A DNA stretch of 40,310 nt from Acidobacteriaceae bacterium. GTDB taxonomy: Bacteria; Acidobacteriota; Terriglobia; Terriglobales; Acidobacteriaceae. The position numbers were made by a program, and so were the translations under genes. Every line of letters starts with the position of its first letter. Position 1 is the first letter of the stretch. A model generated the notes under the pieces. It did no database searches, was not told the DNA's origin, and was given only the letters and a program-made list of their open reading frames with translations. The DNA is taken from positions 1-40,310 of the forward strand of contig JASHVE010000274.1 in NCBI GenBank assembly GCA_030039675.1. Direction: 5' to 3'. Below, piece after piece: positions 17,412 through 25,613 of the stretch.

Positions 17412-17487
17412 GGGGCTGTAGCTCAGCTGGGAGAGCGCCTCGTTCGCAACGAGGAGGCCAGCGGTTCGATCCCGCTCAGCTCCACCA
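17412..17487 (+). tRNA. tRNA-Ala(CGC)
   Basis: A 76-nt cloverleaf with encoded CCA. Acceptor arms GGGGCTG/CAGCTCC pair with one G-U, the D arm is AGCTCAGCTGGGAGAGC, the anticodon stem-loop CCTCG-TTCGCAA-CGAGG places CGC at the anticodon, and the T arm is AGCGG-TTCGATC-CCGCT. It would read the GCG alanine codon. It is downstream of rho and its 3' end is duplicated at 17576. Confidence 0.97.
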
Positions 17488-17600
17488 ATTCTCCCTCTAC
17501 ACATCTTCAGCGCTTCGGTCCTTCGCTCTGCTCAGGATTTCGCCTGCGGGCTCAGACGCCCGCAAAACGGCTCAAGTTCGATCCCGCTCAGCTCCACCAA
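17464..17600. repeat. Duplicated tRNA-Ala 3' end (25-bp direct repeat, att-like)
   Basis: The last 24 bases of the tRNA gene plus one (17464-17488) recur exactly at 17576-17600, including CCGCTCAGCTCCACCA. The copies are 112 bases apart. Such T-arm-to-CCA duplications are the standard trace of integrase-mediated insertion at a tRNA gene. No integrase lies between or near them. Confidence 0.85.
17545..17564 (+). terminator. Hairpin downstream of tRNA-Ala
   Basis: TGCGGGC (17545-17551) and GCCCGCA (17558-17564) pair across a 6-base loop and are followed by AAAACGG. It lies within the spacer between the two tRNA 3' end copies. The absence of a T-run makes it a weak terminator candidate. Confidence 0.45.
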
Positions 17601-17688
17601 ATCCCTCCCCATCGCCCTTGTGATCCCACGGCGGTAACCACCTTCGAAACAAGCGCGCTTATATACTGGGTCCAATCGAGGTGAACGT

Positions 17689-19143
17689 TTGCCCCAGACC
17701 CTCTCTCTACCGGAATCGACGGCCGCGGAGCTTCGACCGCTCTGCGTCGATCTGGATGGAACGCTGGTCAAATCCGATACGCTGATCGATTCGCTGCTGG
17801 TGCTGGTGCGCACGCATCCGGAGCGCATTCTCCGCTTGCCGGGCCGGCTGGTCCGCGGCAAGGCGGCCTTCAAGGCCTACGTGACGGAGCAAGTGTCTCT
17901 CGACGTCGCCCATCTGCCTTACAACCGCAAGCTGCTGCAGTTTCTTTTGGAGGAGCACCGGCGCGGGCGTGCCCTTTATTTGGCCACAGGCGCGGATGAA
18001 CGCCTGGCCCAGCGCGTTGCAGACCATCTGGGCATCTTCCGCGGGGTCCTGGGCAGCGACGGCGCCACCAATCTCACCGGCAATAAAAAGCTCGATAGCC
18101 TGCGCAGCCGTTTGGGCGCGGGCGAGTTCGACTATGTAGGGAACGACGCGCCGGACCTGCCATTGCTGGCGCGGGCTGCCGAGCCACTGGTCGCCAATCC
18201 CAGCCTGCGCCTGCGCAGGAAGCTGCGCCTGCGCGGCATTCAGCCGCAGCGCGCCTTTGAGGAGCGCAGCCGGCAACTCGACTCGGGAGTAAAAGCGCTG
18301 CGCCCGCACCAGTGGGCCAAGAATCTGCTCATCTTTCTGCCGTTGCTTCTGGCGCATGTCATCGCGGTTGACCGGCTGCTGACGGCACTTCTGGCCTTTT
18401 GCTGTTTCTGCCTCACCGCTTCGGCTACATACATCGTCAACGACCTGCTCGATATCGAGGCCGACCGCCGTCACCCTACGAAGCGGTTGCGGCCGTTTGC
18501 CTCAGGCGACCTCTCGGCCTTTGCAGGGCTCACTGTTGTCGTGGCGTTTTTGTCGCTTGCGTTCTGCGGTGCGCGGCTGCTGCCGATGGCGTTCCTGGGC
18601 TGGCTGCTGCTCTATCTGGTCGCCACACTCACGTACTCGCTGTACCTGAAGCGGATCGCGCTGGTGGACGTGCTGGTGCTTTCAGGCCTCTACACGCTGC
18701 GCCTGCTGGCCGGCAGCGCAGCCACTGGCTCGCATATTTCCCCATGGCTGGCCGGATTCTCAGTCTTCCTGTTTTTCTCGCTGGCGATTGTGAAGCGCTT
18801 CGCGGAGCTTGAGAATCTGCGCTCCAGCGGATCGCCACCGCGCAACGGACGTGGCTATCTTGTGGCCGACATCGAACAACTCCGCAGCTTCGGCACCTCG
18901 AGCGCGTTTGCCGCGGTGATGGTCTTCGCCATTTACATCAGCAGCAGGGAAGTGATGATGCTCTACCGGCATCCGGAGACCCTGTGGCTGATCATGCCGT
19001 TAATGATCCTGTGGCTTTGCCGAGTGTGGCTGCGAGCCTCGCGCGGAAGTCTGGATGAAGACCCGCTCGTCTTTGCGCTGACCGACAAGATGAGTCTCGT
19101 CATCGGCGCCGCGGTGGCCGCGATCGTGGTGCTGGCGATTTAG
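17689..19143 (+). CDS. HAD hydrolase fused to UbiA-family prenyltransferase
   Basis: A 484-residue fusion. Residues 17-195 are a HAD-type phosphatase with motif I DLDGT (21-25) and motif III GND (151-153). Residues 200-484 are a polytopic UbiA-type prenyltransferase with LRPHQWAKNLLIFLPL and the Asp-rich NDLLDIEADRRHPTKRLRP (N251, D255, D259). The pattern resembles decaprenyl-phosphate 5-phosphoribosyltransferases, which transfer phosphoribose to a polyprenyl phosphate; the HAD domain would then remove the 5-phosphate in the same chain. The start is TTG, nine bases after GAGGTGA, with TATACT further upstream. Substrate assignment is inference; the fold of both halves is clear. Confidence 0.85.
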   Translation: MPQTLSLPESTAAELRPLCVDLDGTLVKSDTLIDSLLVLVRTHPERILRLPGRLVRGKAAFKAYVTEQVSLDVAHLPYNRKLLQFLLEEHRRGRALYLATGADERLAQRVADHLGIFRGVLGSDGATNLTGNKKLDSLRSRLGAGEFDYVGNDAPDLPLLARAAEPLVANPSLRLRRKLRLRGIQPQRAFEERSRQLDSGVKALRPHQWAKNLLIFLPLLLAHVIAVDRLLTALLAFCCFCLTASATYIVNDLLDIEADRRHPTKRLRPFASGDLSAFAGLTVVVAFLSLAFCGARLLPMAFLGWLLLYLVATLTYSLYLKRIALVDVLVLSGLYTLRLLAGSAATGSHISPWLAGFSVFLFFSLAIVKRFAELENLRSSGSPPRNGRGYLVADIEQLRSFGTSSAFAAVMVFAIYISSREVMMLYRHPETLWLIMPLMILWLCRVWLRASRGSLDEDPLVFALTDKMSLVIGAAVAAIVVLAI

Positions 19144-19198
19144 TTCGACGGATCTAGATCTATGACCGCGTGGATTCGTATCTTTGGCATCGTGCTCT

Positions 19199-19224
19199 CC
19201 CAGGTCTCAAAATCGAGACCTGGG
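19199..19224. terminator. 10-bp perfect hairpin between convergent genes
   Basis: CCCAGGTCTC (19199-19208) and GAGACCTGGG (19215-19224) flank AAAATC. It lies between the ends of the HAD-UbiA gene and dnaJ and could serve both. No T-run follows. The adjoining TGGGGCACCC also occurs near 2476, hinting at a dispersed motif. Confidence 0.55.
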
Positions 19225-19261
19225 GCACCCAGATTTAGTACTTAATCCAACAGTTACAGGC

Positions 19262-20392
19262 CTAGCTGAAAAGGTCCTTCATTTTGTCCATCAGCCCGGG
19301 AGAGGAGGGCTTGTTGTCCACGGTCAGCGACTCGGCCAGCTTGGCGACCATCTCCCGCTGGGCGCGACTCAGCTTCTTCGGAATCTGCACCACAACCTTC
19401 ACTACCAGGTCGCCGTGTCCCTTCTCATTGAGATAAGGAACGCCGCGTCCGCGGATGCGCAACTCCTTGCCGCTCTGCGTGCCTTCTGAAATCTTGATGC
19501 TTACGGGGCCGTCGATGCCGGGAATCTCGAACTCCGCGCCCAGCGCTGCCTGCGGAAAGCTGATGGGAATCACGCAGTGCAGATCTTGGCCGTGGCGCTC
19601 GAAGAAGTCGTGCGGCCGGATGGAGAGAACAATGTACAGATCGCCTTTCGGGCCCGCCACGCGGCCGGCATCGCCTTCGCCGGTGTAGCGGATGCGCGTG
19701 CCCTCTTCCACACCTGCCGGAACTTTGACATGGAGCTTCACTTCGGCGGCGGCGCGTCCTTCGCCGCGGCACACGGTGCAGGGATCACTGATCACGGAAC
19801 CCGCGCCTCCGCAGGCGCTGCAGGTGCGCGCTACGGAGAAGAAGCCTTGCTGATAGCGGATCTGTCCGCGGCCCTGGCAGTGCGCGCAGACCGAGGGACC
19901 GCGGCCGGAGGTGCTGCCGCGGCCATGGCAGGTGGAGCAGATCTCGAGGCGGCGGATCTTCACTTCGGTTTCGGTGCCGAAGATCGCGTCTTCAAAATCG
20001 ATGGTCAGGTCGAAGCGCAGGTCGTCGCCGCGCTGCTGGCGCGATGCGCGATGCGCGCCGCCCATGTTAAACATCTCGCCAAAGATGTCGCCGAAGATAT
20101 CGCCGATGTCGACGCCGCCGAATGGGCTGCCGGCGAAACCTGCGCCGCCGCCCAGGCCCGCGTGGCCATAGCGGTCATATGCGGCGCGTTTGTCGGCGTC
20201 GCTCAACACCTGATAGGCCTCGCTGGCCTCTTTGAACTTTTCCTCGGCCGTGCGATCGCCGGGATTGCGATCCGGGTGGTATTTGAGAGCCTGCTTCCGA
20301 TAAGCGCTCTTCAACTCCTGTTCTGAGGCGTCGCGGGAAACGCCCAGAACCTCGTAGTAATCAGCTTTGCTCACACCTGTATTAGAACTCAT
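19262..20392 (-). CDS. dnaJ: Chaperone protein DnaJ
   Basis: Full-length 376-residue type I Hsp40, co-chaperone of DnaK. Parts in order: J domain with YHPDR (HPD at about residue 39-41), Gly-rich linker ([18 protein letters not shown]), four zinc repeats [24 protein letters not shown] and CTVCRGEG, and the C-terminal substrate-binding domains. It is third in hrcA-grpE-dnaJ. The called ATG has AAAGGGA too close to it; a GTG six codons later gives [12 protein letters not shown], the usual DnaJ start, and is a fair alternative. Repression by the co-encoded HrcA is likely. Confidence 0.96.
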   Translation of the reverse strand: MSSNTGVSKADYYEVLGVSRDASEQELKSAYRKQALKYHPDRNPGDRTAEEKFKEASEAYQVLSDADKRAAYDRYGHAGLGGGAGFAGSPFGGVDIGDIFGDIFGEMFNMGGAHRASRQQRGDDLRFDLTIDFEDAIFGTETEVKIRRLEICSTCHGRGSTSGRGPSVCAHCQGRGQIRYQQGFFSVARTCSACGGAGSVISDPCTVCRGEGRAAAEVKLHVKVPAGVEEGTRIRYTGEGDAGRVAGPKGDLYIVLSIRPHDFFERHGQDLHCVIPISFPQAALGAEFEIPGIDGPVSIKISEGTQSGKELRIRGRGVPYLNEKGHGDLVVKVVVQIPKKLSRAQREMVAKLAESLTVDNKPSSPGLMDKMKDLFS

Positions 20393-20433
20393 TCCCTTTG
20401 TTCTTCAAACTCCTTTGCACTCCCCAAAAAGAG

Positions 20434-21024
20434 TCAGTCGTTCTTCTGTTTGGAGTTATGGACGACGCGCACCAGCGCCGGACGCAGCAAGCGTTCGCGG
20501 AGCTTGTAACCGCGGCGCACCTCTTCGGCTACATGCTGGTCGGGCAGGTCGTCGCGCTCCACCGAGCCCAGCGCCTCGTGGACGCGGGGATCGAAGGCCT
20601 CGCCGACCGCCGGCACAGGCACTACCTGCATCTGACGCAAAATCTCTTCCATTTGCTTCACAATCAGCGCGACACCCGAGCGCAACTGCTCGGCCGAGCC
20701 CGTGGATTTGAGCGCCAGATTGAAGTTGTCCAGCACGGGCAGAAACTGCTCCACTACGTTGCCTGTGGCATAGTCGCGAAACTCGACCCGCTCGCGGTCG
20801 GAGCGCTTCCGTGCATTGTCAAACTCCGCCTGCAGACGGGCCACGCGCTCGATCAACTGGTCACGCTCAGCTTTCAACCGCTCCAGCTCCGAAGGGACGG
20901 CGGCTTCCGGCTGCCTCTCGTCAACAGGTTCTGAGACGGCGCTCGCCGTGGTCTCTTCACCGGATTCGCCCGAGGGGATCTCCAGGGGGTCTAATACATT
21001 CAAATCTGTCTTCTGTTTCGACAT
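20434..21024 (-). CDS. grpE: Nucleotide exchange factor GrpE
   Basis: A 196-residue GrpE. The acidic unstructured N-terminus (to about residue 50) is followed by the long coiled coil (LERLKAERDQLIERVARLQAEFDN...RKRSDRE) and the small beta domain with VPAVGEAFDPRVHEALGSVERDDLPDQHVAEEVRRGYKL, the characteristic GrpE signature. GrpE releases ADP from DnaK. It lies 41 bases before dnaJ and 137 bases after hrcA on the same strand, the classical order; dnaK is not in the window. Confidence 0.96.
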   Translation of the reverse strand: MSKQKTDLNVLDPLEIPSGESGEETTASAVSEPVDERQPEAAVPSELERLKAERDQLIERVARLQAEFDNARKRSDRERVEFRDYATGNVVEQFLPVLDNFNLALKSTGSAEQLRSGVALIVKQMEEILRQMQVVPVPAVGEAFDPRVHEALGSVERDDLPDQHVAEEVRRGYKLRERLLRPALVRVVHNSKQKND

Positions 21025-21161
21025 AACTTTCAGCCCTTCTCCTCCAACTCAACCTTGCCCGATTCCCTCGCTCCATTCCATGACGCAATGCAGGAGGTTT
21101 CTGTCTCTCCGCAGCTTGGAAAATATGCTCTGGAATCGGCGGCGGTCATCACCCGCCCAGC

Positions 21162-22298
21162 CTATTGAGCCGGCACATCCAGGATCCGCTCTGAGAGGCG
21201 TGCAATATAGCTCACGGCCTGGATCATCTCCTGGTATTGGATGCGCGTCGGCGCAATCAGCGCCACCGTTCCCAGGCTCGCGCCGCCCAGCCGTGCCGGG
21301 GCGCCGATCAGCACCAGATCCTGCATCGCCGGCGAAGCTTCGTCAAGGCCCACTACGACACGCACTTCCTGTTGGCGTCCATCCACATAGGCGTTCAGCA
21401 GCTCGATCAACCGCTGTTTGGCTTCGAGAGCCAGCAGCATCTGCCGCAACCGCTCACGATCCGTTTCCGCATTGATCAGGTTCGCGATTCCTTCTATAAA
21501 GATGGCCGGCGCCGCTTCAATGCCGGCCAGAGCGCCTTTGCGGCACAGTTCTTCCACCGAGGCCACCAACTGCCGGTAGGCCTCACGCTCGACATCCACG
21601 CGCCGCGCCACCTCCGCGCGAATGCGCTCGATGGGCCAGCCGCGGAAGTTCTCGTTGAGATAGCGGGCCGCCGTTTCGAGCTCGATATGCGTCATCTCAC
21701 GGTCGAGCGCCAGCACCCGGTCCTGCACAACCCCTGCCTGGGTCACCAGCACCGCCAGCACCCTGCCGTTGGCGAGCCGCGAAAAGTGAATGTGCTCCAG
21801 CACTTGCCCCGCAGTGGAGCTGGCCAGCGCCACTCCAAGCCCTTGCGAAATCAGCGCCAGCACATGCGATGTGCGCTCCAGATACTCGTGGGAACTGGCA
21901 ACGCCGGAGAAGCTGTCCTCGATCTGGCCGCGGCGCGTTTCGCTCAGCGGGGCAGTGTTGCCGGCTGGCGTCACGGCCACACCGCGGCCGGACTGCGTGA
22001 GCTGCTCCACGTAAAAGCGGAATGCGGAAGCCGTTGGAACCCGGCCGGAGGAGGTGTGGGGCTGCTCCAGAAAGCCTATCTCACCCAGGCTCGCCATCAC
22101 GTTCCGCAGCGTGGCCGAGCTCAACCCCTCACGATTGGCGAAGAACCCCGCAACCGCCTGCGAAGCTACCGGCTCGCCGGTCGCAATGTACAGGTCGATA
22201 ATAGCGATAAGCACCAGCCGTTCCCGCGGGCTGAGGTGTGCTTCGGGCATTTCTGCAGTCTCCGTCGCCAACGATTGAACGCCGCGCCTTGGTTCCAT
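21162..22298 (-). CDS. hrcA: Heat-inducible transcription repressor HrcA
   Basis: A 378-residue repressor of class I heat-shock genes. The N-terminal winged helix (LSPRERLVLIAIIDLYIATGEPVASQAVAGFF, LSSATLRNVMASLGEIGFLEQPHTSSGRVPTASAFRFYVEQL) is followed by the GAF-like and dimerisation domains ending in ISYIARLSERIL-type sequence. The frame is open to 22436, but a TTGACA-18-TAAAAT promoter starts transcription near 22345, so the ATG at 22298, preceded by AGAGGT, is the upstream limit. It heads the grpE-dnaJ operon. No CIRCE inverted repeat is visible before it, so autoregulation here is uncertain. Confidence 0.94.
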   Translation of the reverse strand: MEPRRGVQSLATETAEMPEAHLSPRERLVLIAIIDLYIATGEPVASQAVAGFFANREGLSSATLRNVMASLGEIGFLEQPHTSSGRVPTASAFRFYVEQLTQSGRGVAVTPAGNTAPLSETRRGQIEDSFSGVASSHEYLERTSHVLALISQGLGVALASSTAGQVLEHIHFSRLANGRVLAVLVTQAGVVQDRVLALDREMTHIELETAARYLNENFRGWPIERIRAEVARRVDVEREAYRQLVASVEELCRKGALAGIEAAPAIFIEGIANLINAETDRERLRQMLLALEAKQRLIELLNAYVDGRQQEVRVVVGLDEASPAMQDLVLIGAPARLGGASLGTVALIAPTRIQYQEMIQAVSYIARLSERILDVPAQ

Positions 22299-22351
22299 AA
22301 CCTCTTCTGTTTGAAATGGATAGAGGCGGACGGCGGCTCTGCGCTTATTCA

Positions 22352-22381
22352 ATTTTAGAAATCTTATACGGCCACTGTCAA
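22352..22381 (-). promoter_or_regulatory. Sigma-70 promoter of hrcA
   Basis: On the minus strand TTGACA (22381-22376) and TAAAAT (22357-22352) are 18 bases apart. The -35 hexamer overlaps the stop codon of the preceding VWA-like gene, so the two genes are packed but separately transcribed. Confidence 0.75.
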
Positions 22382-23511
22382 GGTACGGGGGCCTGCTGTG
22401 GCTGGTCGTAGTAGCCGGTATTCGTACGGGCTGCAAGCCCTGGTTTGCCGATGCGCACCTTCACGTCGTGATACTGGTCGGGGCTATCCACTGGAGCAGG
22501 AGCGAAAGACAAAGCATAGAACGGGCCGGCGTCCTGCACGCACCGCCTGATCGAGCTGGCCACGTCATTGGTGGGAGGCAGTGCCAATCCGCCGCTTTGC
22601 ACGGCGAGTACCTTCAGGCTTAGATCGGGAATGCCCGCCTGGTTGACCTTCTTCACCGGTTTCAGGAACGACTGATAGAGAAATGTGTCCGGCCCGGAGA
22701 ATCCCTGGGAGATGCTGTAGAGATCGATATGCGCCAGCCGCATCAGCGTGGAGAGCTGGATGATTTCGCCGAACAGCGCCTGCTGGGCTTTGCCGGAAAG
22801 GTTGATATTCGGCCCATCGAGCAACGGCCAGCCGGGTCCAGCCCAGATGAGCAGCTTGCGGCCGGGCTGGTTCACTTTGCTGCGGGCGAAGTGATCGAGC
22901 ACATTGGTCGAGAATTGGAAGCGTTCGATGGCTCCCCAGGCCCCCGCGGAACGTCCAATGCTGCGCAACCGCGACTCAGAGGCTTCGAGTTGCGCGGCCA
23001 GTGCATTGCCGTCGAGCGACGGTTCGCCCGAGGTATCGAGGCCGTCGTTCGTCAGCCAGACCACTGAAACGGGAACGGGCAGATGCCCGCCATTCATGCG
23101 CAGGAAGTCTTCGATTTGCTGGCGCGTGTAGGAGACGGTGTCGAAAGTCGTGTTCACGGTATCGAAGAGGACGATCGCTTCCACCGGAAGGTCAGGCGGT
23201 TGCGATGCGCCGTCATACGCGTGAAACGAGAGAATCCTGCTGGGCTGATTGTTATCGAGCAGCGTGAAGTCCTCGGCGCTGAGCCCTCCAACCGGCTTGC
23301 CCGACTTATCGGTTACCACCACGACCAGATCAATGGTGCCCGGACCGGTATTCTGCGGCGCGGGACGAGCCTTGAGCACCGTACCGTTCTGCGCAGAGGC
23401 TGGGGTAACTTGCGATGGAGCAACGGGGCTCGCAGGCGCAGCTTGTGCGGCAAACGCGAGCGGCGACCAACAGAAAAGGAGTGCGGCGCAGATCGGGAGC
23501 GATGGCTGCAT
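22378..23511 (-). CDS. Exported VWA-like protein, acidobacterial type
   Basis: A 377-residue exported protein with a signal peptide (MQPSLPICAALLFCWSPLAFAAQA) and a Pro/Ala-rich linker, then IDLVVVVTDKSGKPVGGLSAEDFTLLDNNQPSRILSF and a von Willebrand A-like fold beginning PVEAIVLFDTVNTTFDTVSYTRQQIEDFL. The family is abundant in Acidobacteriota and usually annotated VWA domain-containing. The metal site DxSxS is degenerate here (FDTVNTT), so ion binding is uncertain. The start at 23511 is fixed by GGAGG eight bases upstream and the signal peptide; the frame extends to 23637. Its role outside the membrane is unknown. Confidence 0.8.
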   Translation of the reverse strand: MQPSLPICAALLFCWSPLAFAAQAAPASPVAPSQVTPASAQNGTVLKARPAPQNTGPGTIDLVVVVTDKSGKPVGGLSAEDFTLLDNNQPSRILSFHAYDGASQPPDLPVEAIVLFDTVNTTFDTVSYTRQQIEDFLRMNGGHLPVPVSVVWLTNDGLDTSGEPSLDGNALAAQLEASESRLRSIGRSAGAWGAIERFQFSTNVLDHFARSKVNQPGRKLLIWAGPGWPLLDGPNINLSGKAQQALFGEIIQLSTLMRLAHIDLYSISQGFSGPDTFLYQSFLKPVKKVNQAGIPDLSLKVLAVQSGGLALPPTNDVASSIRRCVQDAGPFYALSFAPAPVDSPDQYHDVKVRIGKPGLAARTNTGYYDQPQQAPVP

Positions 23512-23724
23512 CGGCTCAACCTCCGATGCGGAGAGGTCTAGATAATCCGCAGAGACACCATCATACTCTCGCGCCCGCCCGGGGGCGTCTTGCGGTGGCG
23601 CTGCTGCGCCCATACACGCGATGGCCTGAATCGGCAAGGTTACTTTTTGGGACCTGATAACTTGTCCCGGGCTGTACTCCGCCGTTGATAAGCCGACATC
23701 TAATGGTATTGTGGAAGCCGGTCA

Positions 23725-23842
23725 CGGAGCGGTTTCTCAGTTTATATGCCCTCGCTGAAACTGCGGAGGGCGGCATTTTCTTGATGAAAATGGCGCTCTG
23801 TGGCAGCGGCTTCAGGGTATAGCAACTGTGAAATCGCTGTAG
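23725..23842. repeat. Palindromic dispersed repeat, copy 3
   Basis: A 118-bp copy in the same orientation as the one at 6451 and about 80% identical to it by eye. Left arm ggagcggtttctcagttt and right arm caactgtgaaatcgctgta; centre GGGCGGCATTTTCTTGATGA then AAATGGCGCTCT forms the hairpin. It lies between divergent genes and ends 8 bases before an ATG at 23850 and about 70 bases before the start at 23913. Confidence 0.88.
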
Positions 23843-23912
23843 CCCTCAGATGACCACTCCGGTAACACGATTCCAATCCCCGGTTCCTGCGAATTTCTAC
23901 TTGGAGAACTCC

Positions 23913-24326
23913 ATGAGAAACCTCTTCGGCGGGAAATCAATCGTGCATTTGGCGCTTGCCTGGACATTGCTGGTAATGGTCCCGGCCTGTCAGGCGCAAT
24001 CCGGTCCCAACCTCGACAAGCACGCCCGCAAGATTCACAAGCGGCTTGTCAAGTATCCAACTGGAACCTACGTGAACCTCGCCTTCCGCGACGGTACGGC
24101 GAGCACCGGTATGCTGGGCAAAGTCGCGGAGACCTCCTTCACTATGACCAACGCCGAAAACAACGTTCCGGAGACGCACTACTACAGCGAAGTCGCCAGC
24201 GTGGACAGCGGCAAGGAGTATATCGGCGAAGGCTCAGGTTCCGGGCATCACTTCCGCCACTGGGTCCCGGTTGCCGTGGGCGTGGTTGCTGCCGGAGCAG
24301 CAGTGACTGCGTTTGAAGTTCGTTGA
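23913..24326 (+). CDS. Small exported protein with Sm-like core and C-terminal helix
   Basis: A 137-residue protein with an N-terminal signal (MRNLFGGKSIVHLALAWTLLVMVPACQAQ), which may be a lipoprotein signal because of VPAC although Pro at that place is unusual. The middle, KYPTGTYVNLAFRDGTASTGMLGKVAETSFTMTN, resembles the strand order of an Sm-like beta barrel (G-x-V-x-L-xx-DG-xxx-G-x-L). A hydrophobic helix (VPVAVGVVAAGAAVTAFEV) ends the chain. TTGGAG seven bases upstream decides for this ATG against the earlier one at 23850. I do not recognise a named family. Confidence 0.65.
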   Translation: MRNLFGGKSIVHLALAWTLLVMVPACQAQSGPNLDKHARKIHKRLVKYPTGTYVNLAFRDGTASTGMLGKVAETSFTMTNAENNVPETHYYSEVASVDSGKEYIGEGSGSGHHFRHWVPVAVGVVAAGAAVTAFEVR

Positions 24327-24344
24327 GGAGCGATCTCTTCTGGT

Positions 24345-24360
24345 GCCCGCGCTCGCGGGC
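24345..24360 (+). terminator. Short GC hairpin after the exported gene
   Basis: GCCCGC-GCTC-GCGGGC, a 6-bp stem 18 bases after the stop codon, is followed by GAGACTCTTTG. It has only a minor T content downstream, so it is a weak intrinsic terminator. Confidence 0.4.
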
Positions 24361-24427
24361 GAGACTCTTTGTGTGCCCCGGCTGATAGATTTTATTTAGG
24401 TACCGATTGACGCCACAGGCCGGATCG

Positions 24428-24460
24428 GGCTCTGCGCAGAGATACATGGTGCGCAGAGCC
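24428..24460. promoter_or_regulatory. Nested palindromes in front of aroG
   Basis: GGCTCTGCGCA (24428-24438) and TGCGCAGAGCC (24450-24460) form an 11-bp perfect inverted repeat with an 11-base spacer. The left arm itself is part of a 12-bp self-palindrome CTCTGCGCAGAG (24430-24441). The structure ends 21 bases before the aroG ATG. It could be a repressor operator with two half-site arrangements or an mRNA hairpin near the ribosome binding site. Confidence 0.6.
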
Positions 24461-24481
24461 GCGCCACCCTAGAAAGAGCCA

Positions 24482-25540
24482 ATGTTCCATCCAACAGAAG
24501 ATATTCGCATTCAGTGGACGAAGGTCGCGCTCCCTCCCGTTTTTCTCGAGGAGGAGTTTCCGGTTACCGAGGCGGCATCCGAGACGATTTTCAACGGCCG
24601 CCAGGAGATTACCGATATCCTCAATGGCCGCGACGACCGGCTGCTGGTTCTCGCCGGACCGTGTTCGATTCACGACCCCAAGGCGGCGCGCGAATACGCC
24701 GGACTGCTCAAGGGTGCGATCGCGGAATTTTCTCAAGATCTGCGCATCGCAATGCGCGTGTACTTCGAAAAGCCGCGCACGACCATCGGGTGGAAGGGGC
24801 TGATCAACGATCCGTATCTTGACCAGTCCTACAAGATCAACGACGGGCTGCGGCTGGCGCGGCATCTGCTGCTTGACCTGGCTGAGATGGGCGTGCCCAG
24901 CGGGACCGAGTTCCTGGACATGATCTCGCCGCAGTACATTGCGGGCCTGGTGAGCTGGGGCGCGATCGGCGCGCGGACCACTGAAAGCCAGGTGCACCGG
25001 CAACTGGTTTCGGGGATTTCGTGCCCGGTGGGCTTCAAGAATGCAACCTCGGGCGACGTGCAGGTGGCCATCGACGCGATCCTCTCGGCGGCCTATTCGC
25101 ACACATTTCTCGGTCACACCAAGCATGGACAGTCTGCGATCTTTGTGACAAAGGGCAATCCGGACTGCCACATCATCCTGCGCGGCGGGCGCAACACGGT
25201 GAACTACACTGCCGAGTGCGTGGCGGATACCGCCGCCCGCATGGAGAAGACCGGTGTTGCGCCGCGCATCATGATCGACCTCAGCCACGCGAACAGCGGC
25301 AAGGACTACCGCCGGCAGGCCGTGGTGTGCCATGACGTGGCTGCGCAGATTGCCGGGGGTGATCGACGCATTATGGGCGTGATGATCGAGAGCAACCTGG
25401 TGGCCGGTGCGCAGAAACTGGTTGAAGGAAAGACGCTCGTCTACGGGCAGAGCATCACCGACGGGTGCATCGATTGGAAGGAGACGCACCTGTTGCTGGG
25501 CGAGTTAGCCGCTGCGGTGCGGGCGCGGCGCGCTCGATAG
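24482..25540 (+). CDS. aroG: DAHP synthase, class I AroFGH type
   Basis: A 352-residue 3-deoxy-7-phosphoheptulonate synthase that condenses PEP and erythrose 4-phosphate, the first shikimate-pathway step. It carries the type I-alpha signatures VLAGPCSIHDP, MRVYFEKPRTTIGWKGLINDP, GARTTESQVHRQLVSG and MIDLSHANSGKDYRRQ, with the metal-binding Cys, His, Glu and Asp of E. coli AroG in place. The allosteric N-terminal segment is present (RIQWTKVALPPVFLEEEFP), so feedback inhibition by an aromatic amino acid is likely, though which one cannot be told; the symbol could equally be aroF or aroH. A palindromic element precedes it. aroC lies at the far right of the window. Confidence 0.92.
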   Translation: MFHPTEDIRIQWTKVALPPVFLEEEFPVTEAASETIFNGRQEITDILNGRDDRLLVLAGPCSIHDPKAAREYAGLLKGAIAEFSQDLRIAMRVYFEKPRTTIGWKGLINDPYLDQSYKINDGLRLARHLLLDLAEMGVPSGTEFLDMISPQYIAGLVSWGAIGARTTESQVHRQLVSGISCPVGFKNATSGDVQVAIDAILSAAYSHTFLGHTKHGQSAIFVTKGNPDCHIILRGGRNTVNYTAECVADTAARMEKTGVAPRIMIDLSHANSGKDYRRQAVVCHDVAAQIAGGDRRIMGVMIESNLVAGAQKLVEGKTLVYGQSITDGCIDWKETHLLLGELAAAVRARRAR

Positions 25541-25613
25541 TCCTTATGTGACAACGAGGCGAAAGTCTTATAATCCTGCCCATCAATTCTTCGCAAGGAA
25601 AAAGGCGGTGAAA

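Noticed and set aside
21237-22358. Plus-strand open frame of 373 codons over hrcA
   Set aside because: Shadow of hrcA with Arg/Gln/His-rich composition.
22299-22436. N-terminal extension of HrcA
   Set aside because: The promoter TTGACA-18-TAAAAT lies inside the extension, so these codons would not be transcribed from it.
24392-25489. Minus-strand open frame of 365 codons over aroG
   Set aside because: Antisense to a clear DAHP synthase; no domain pattern.
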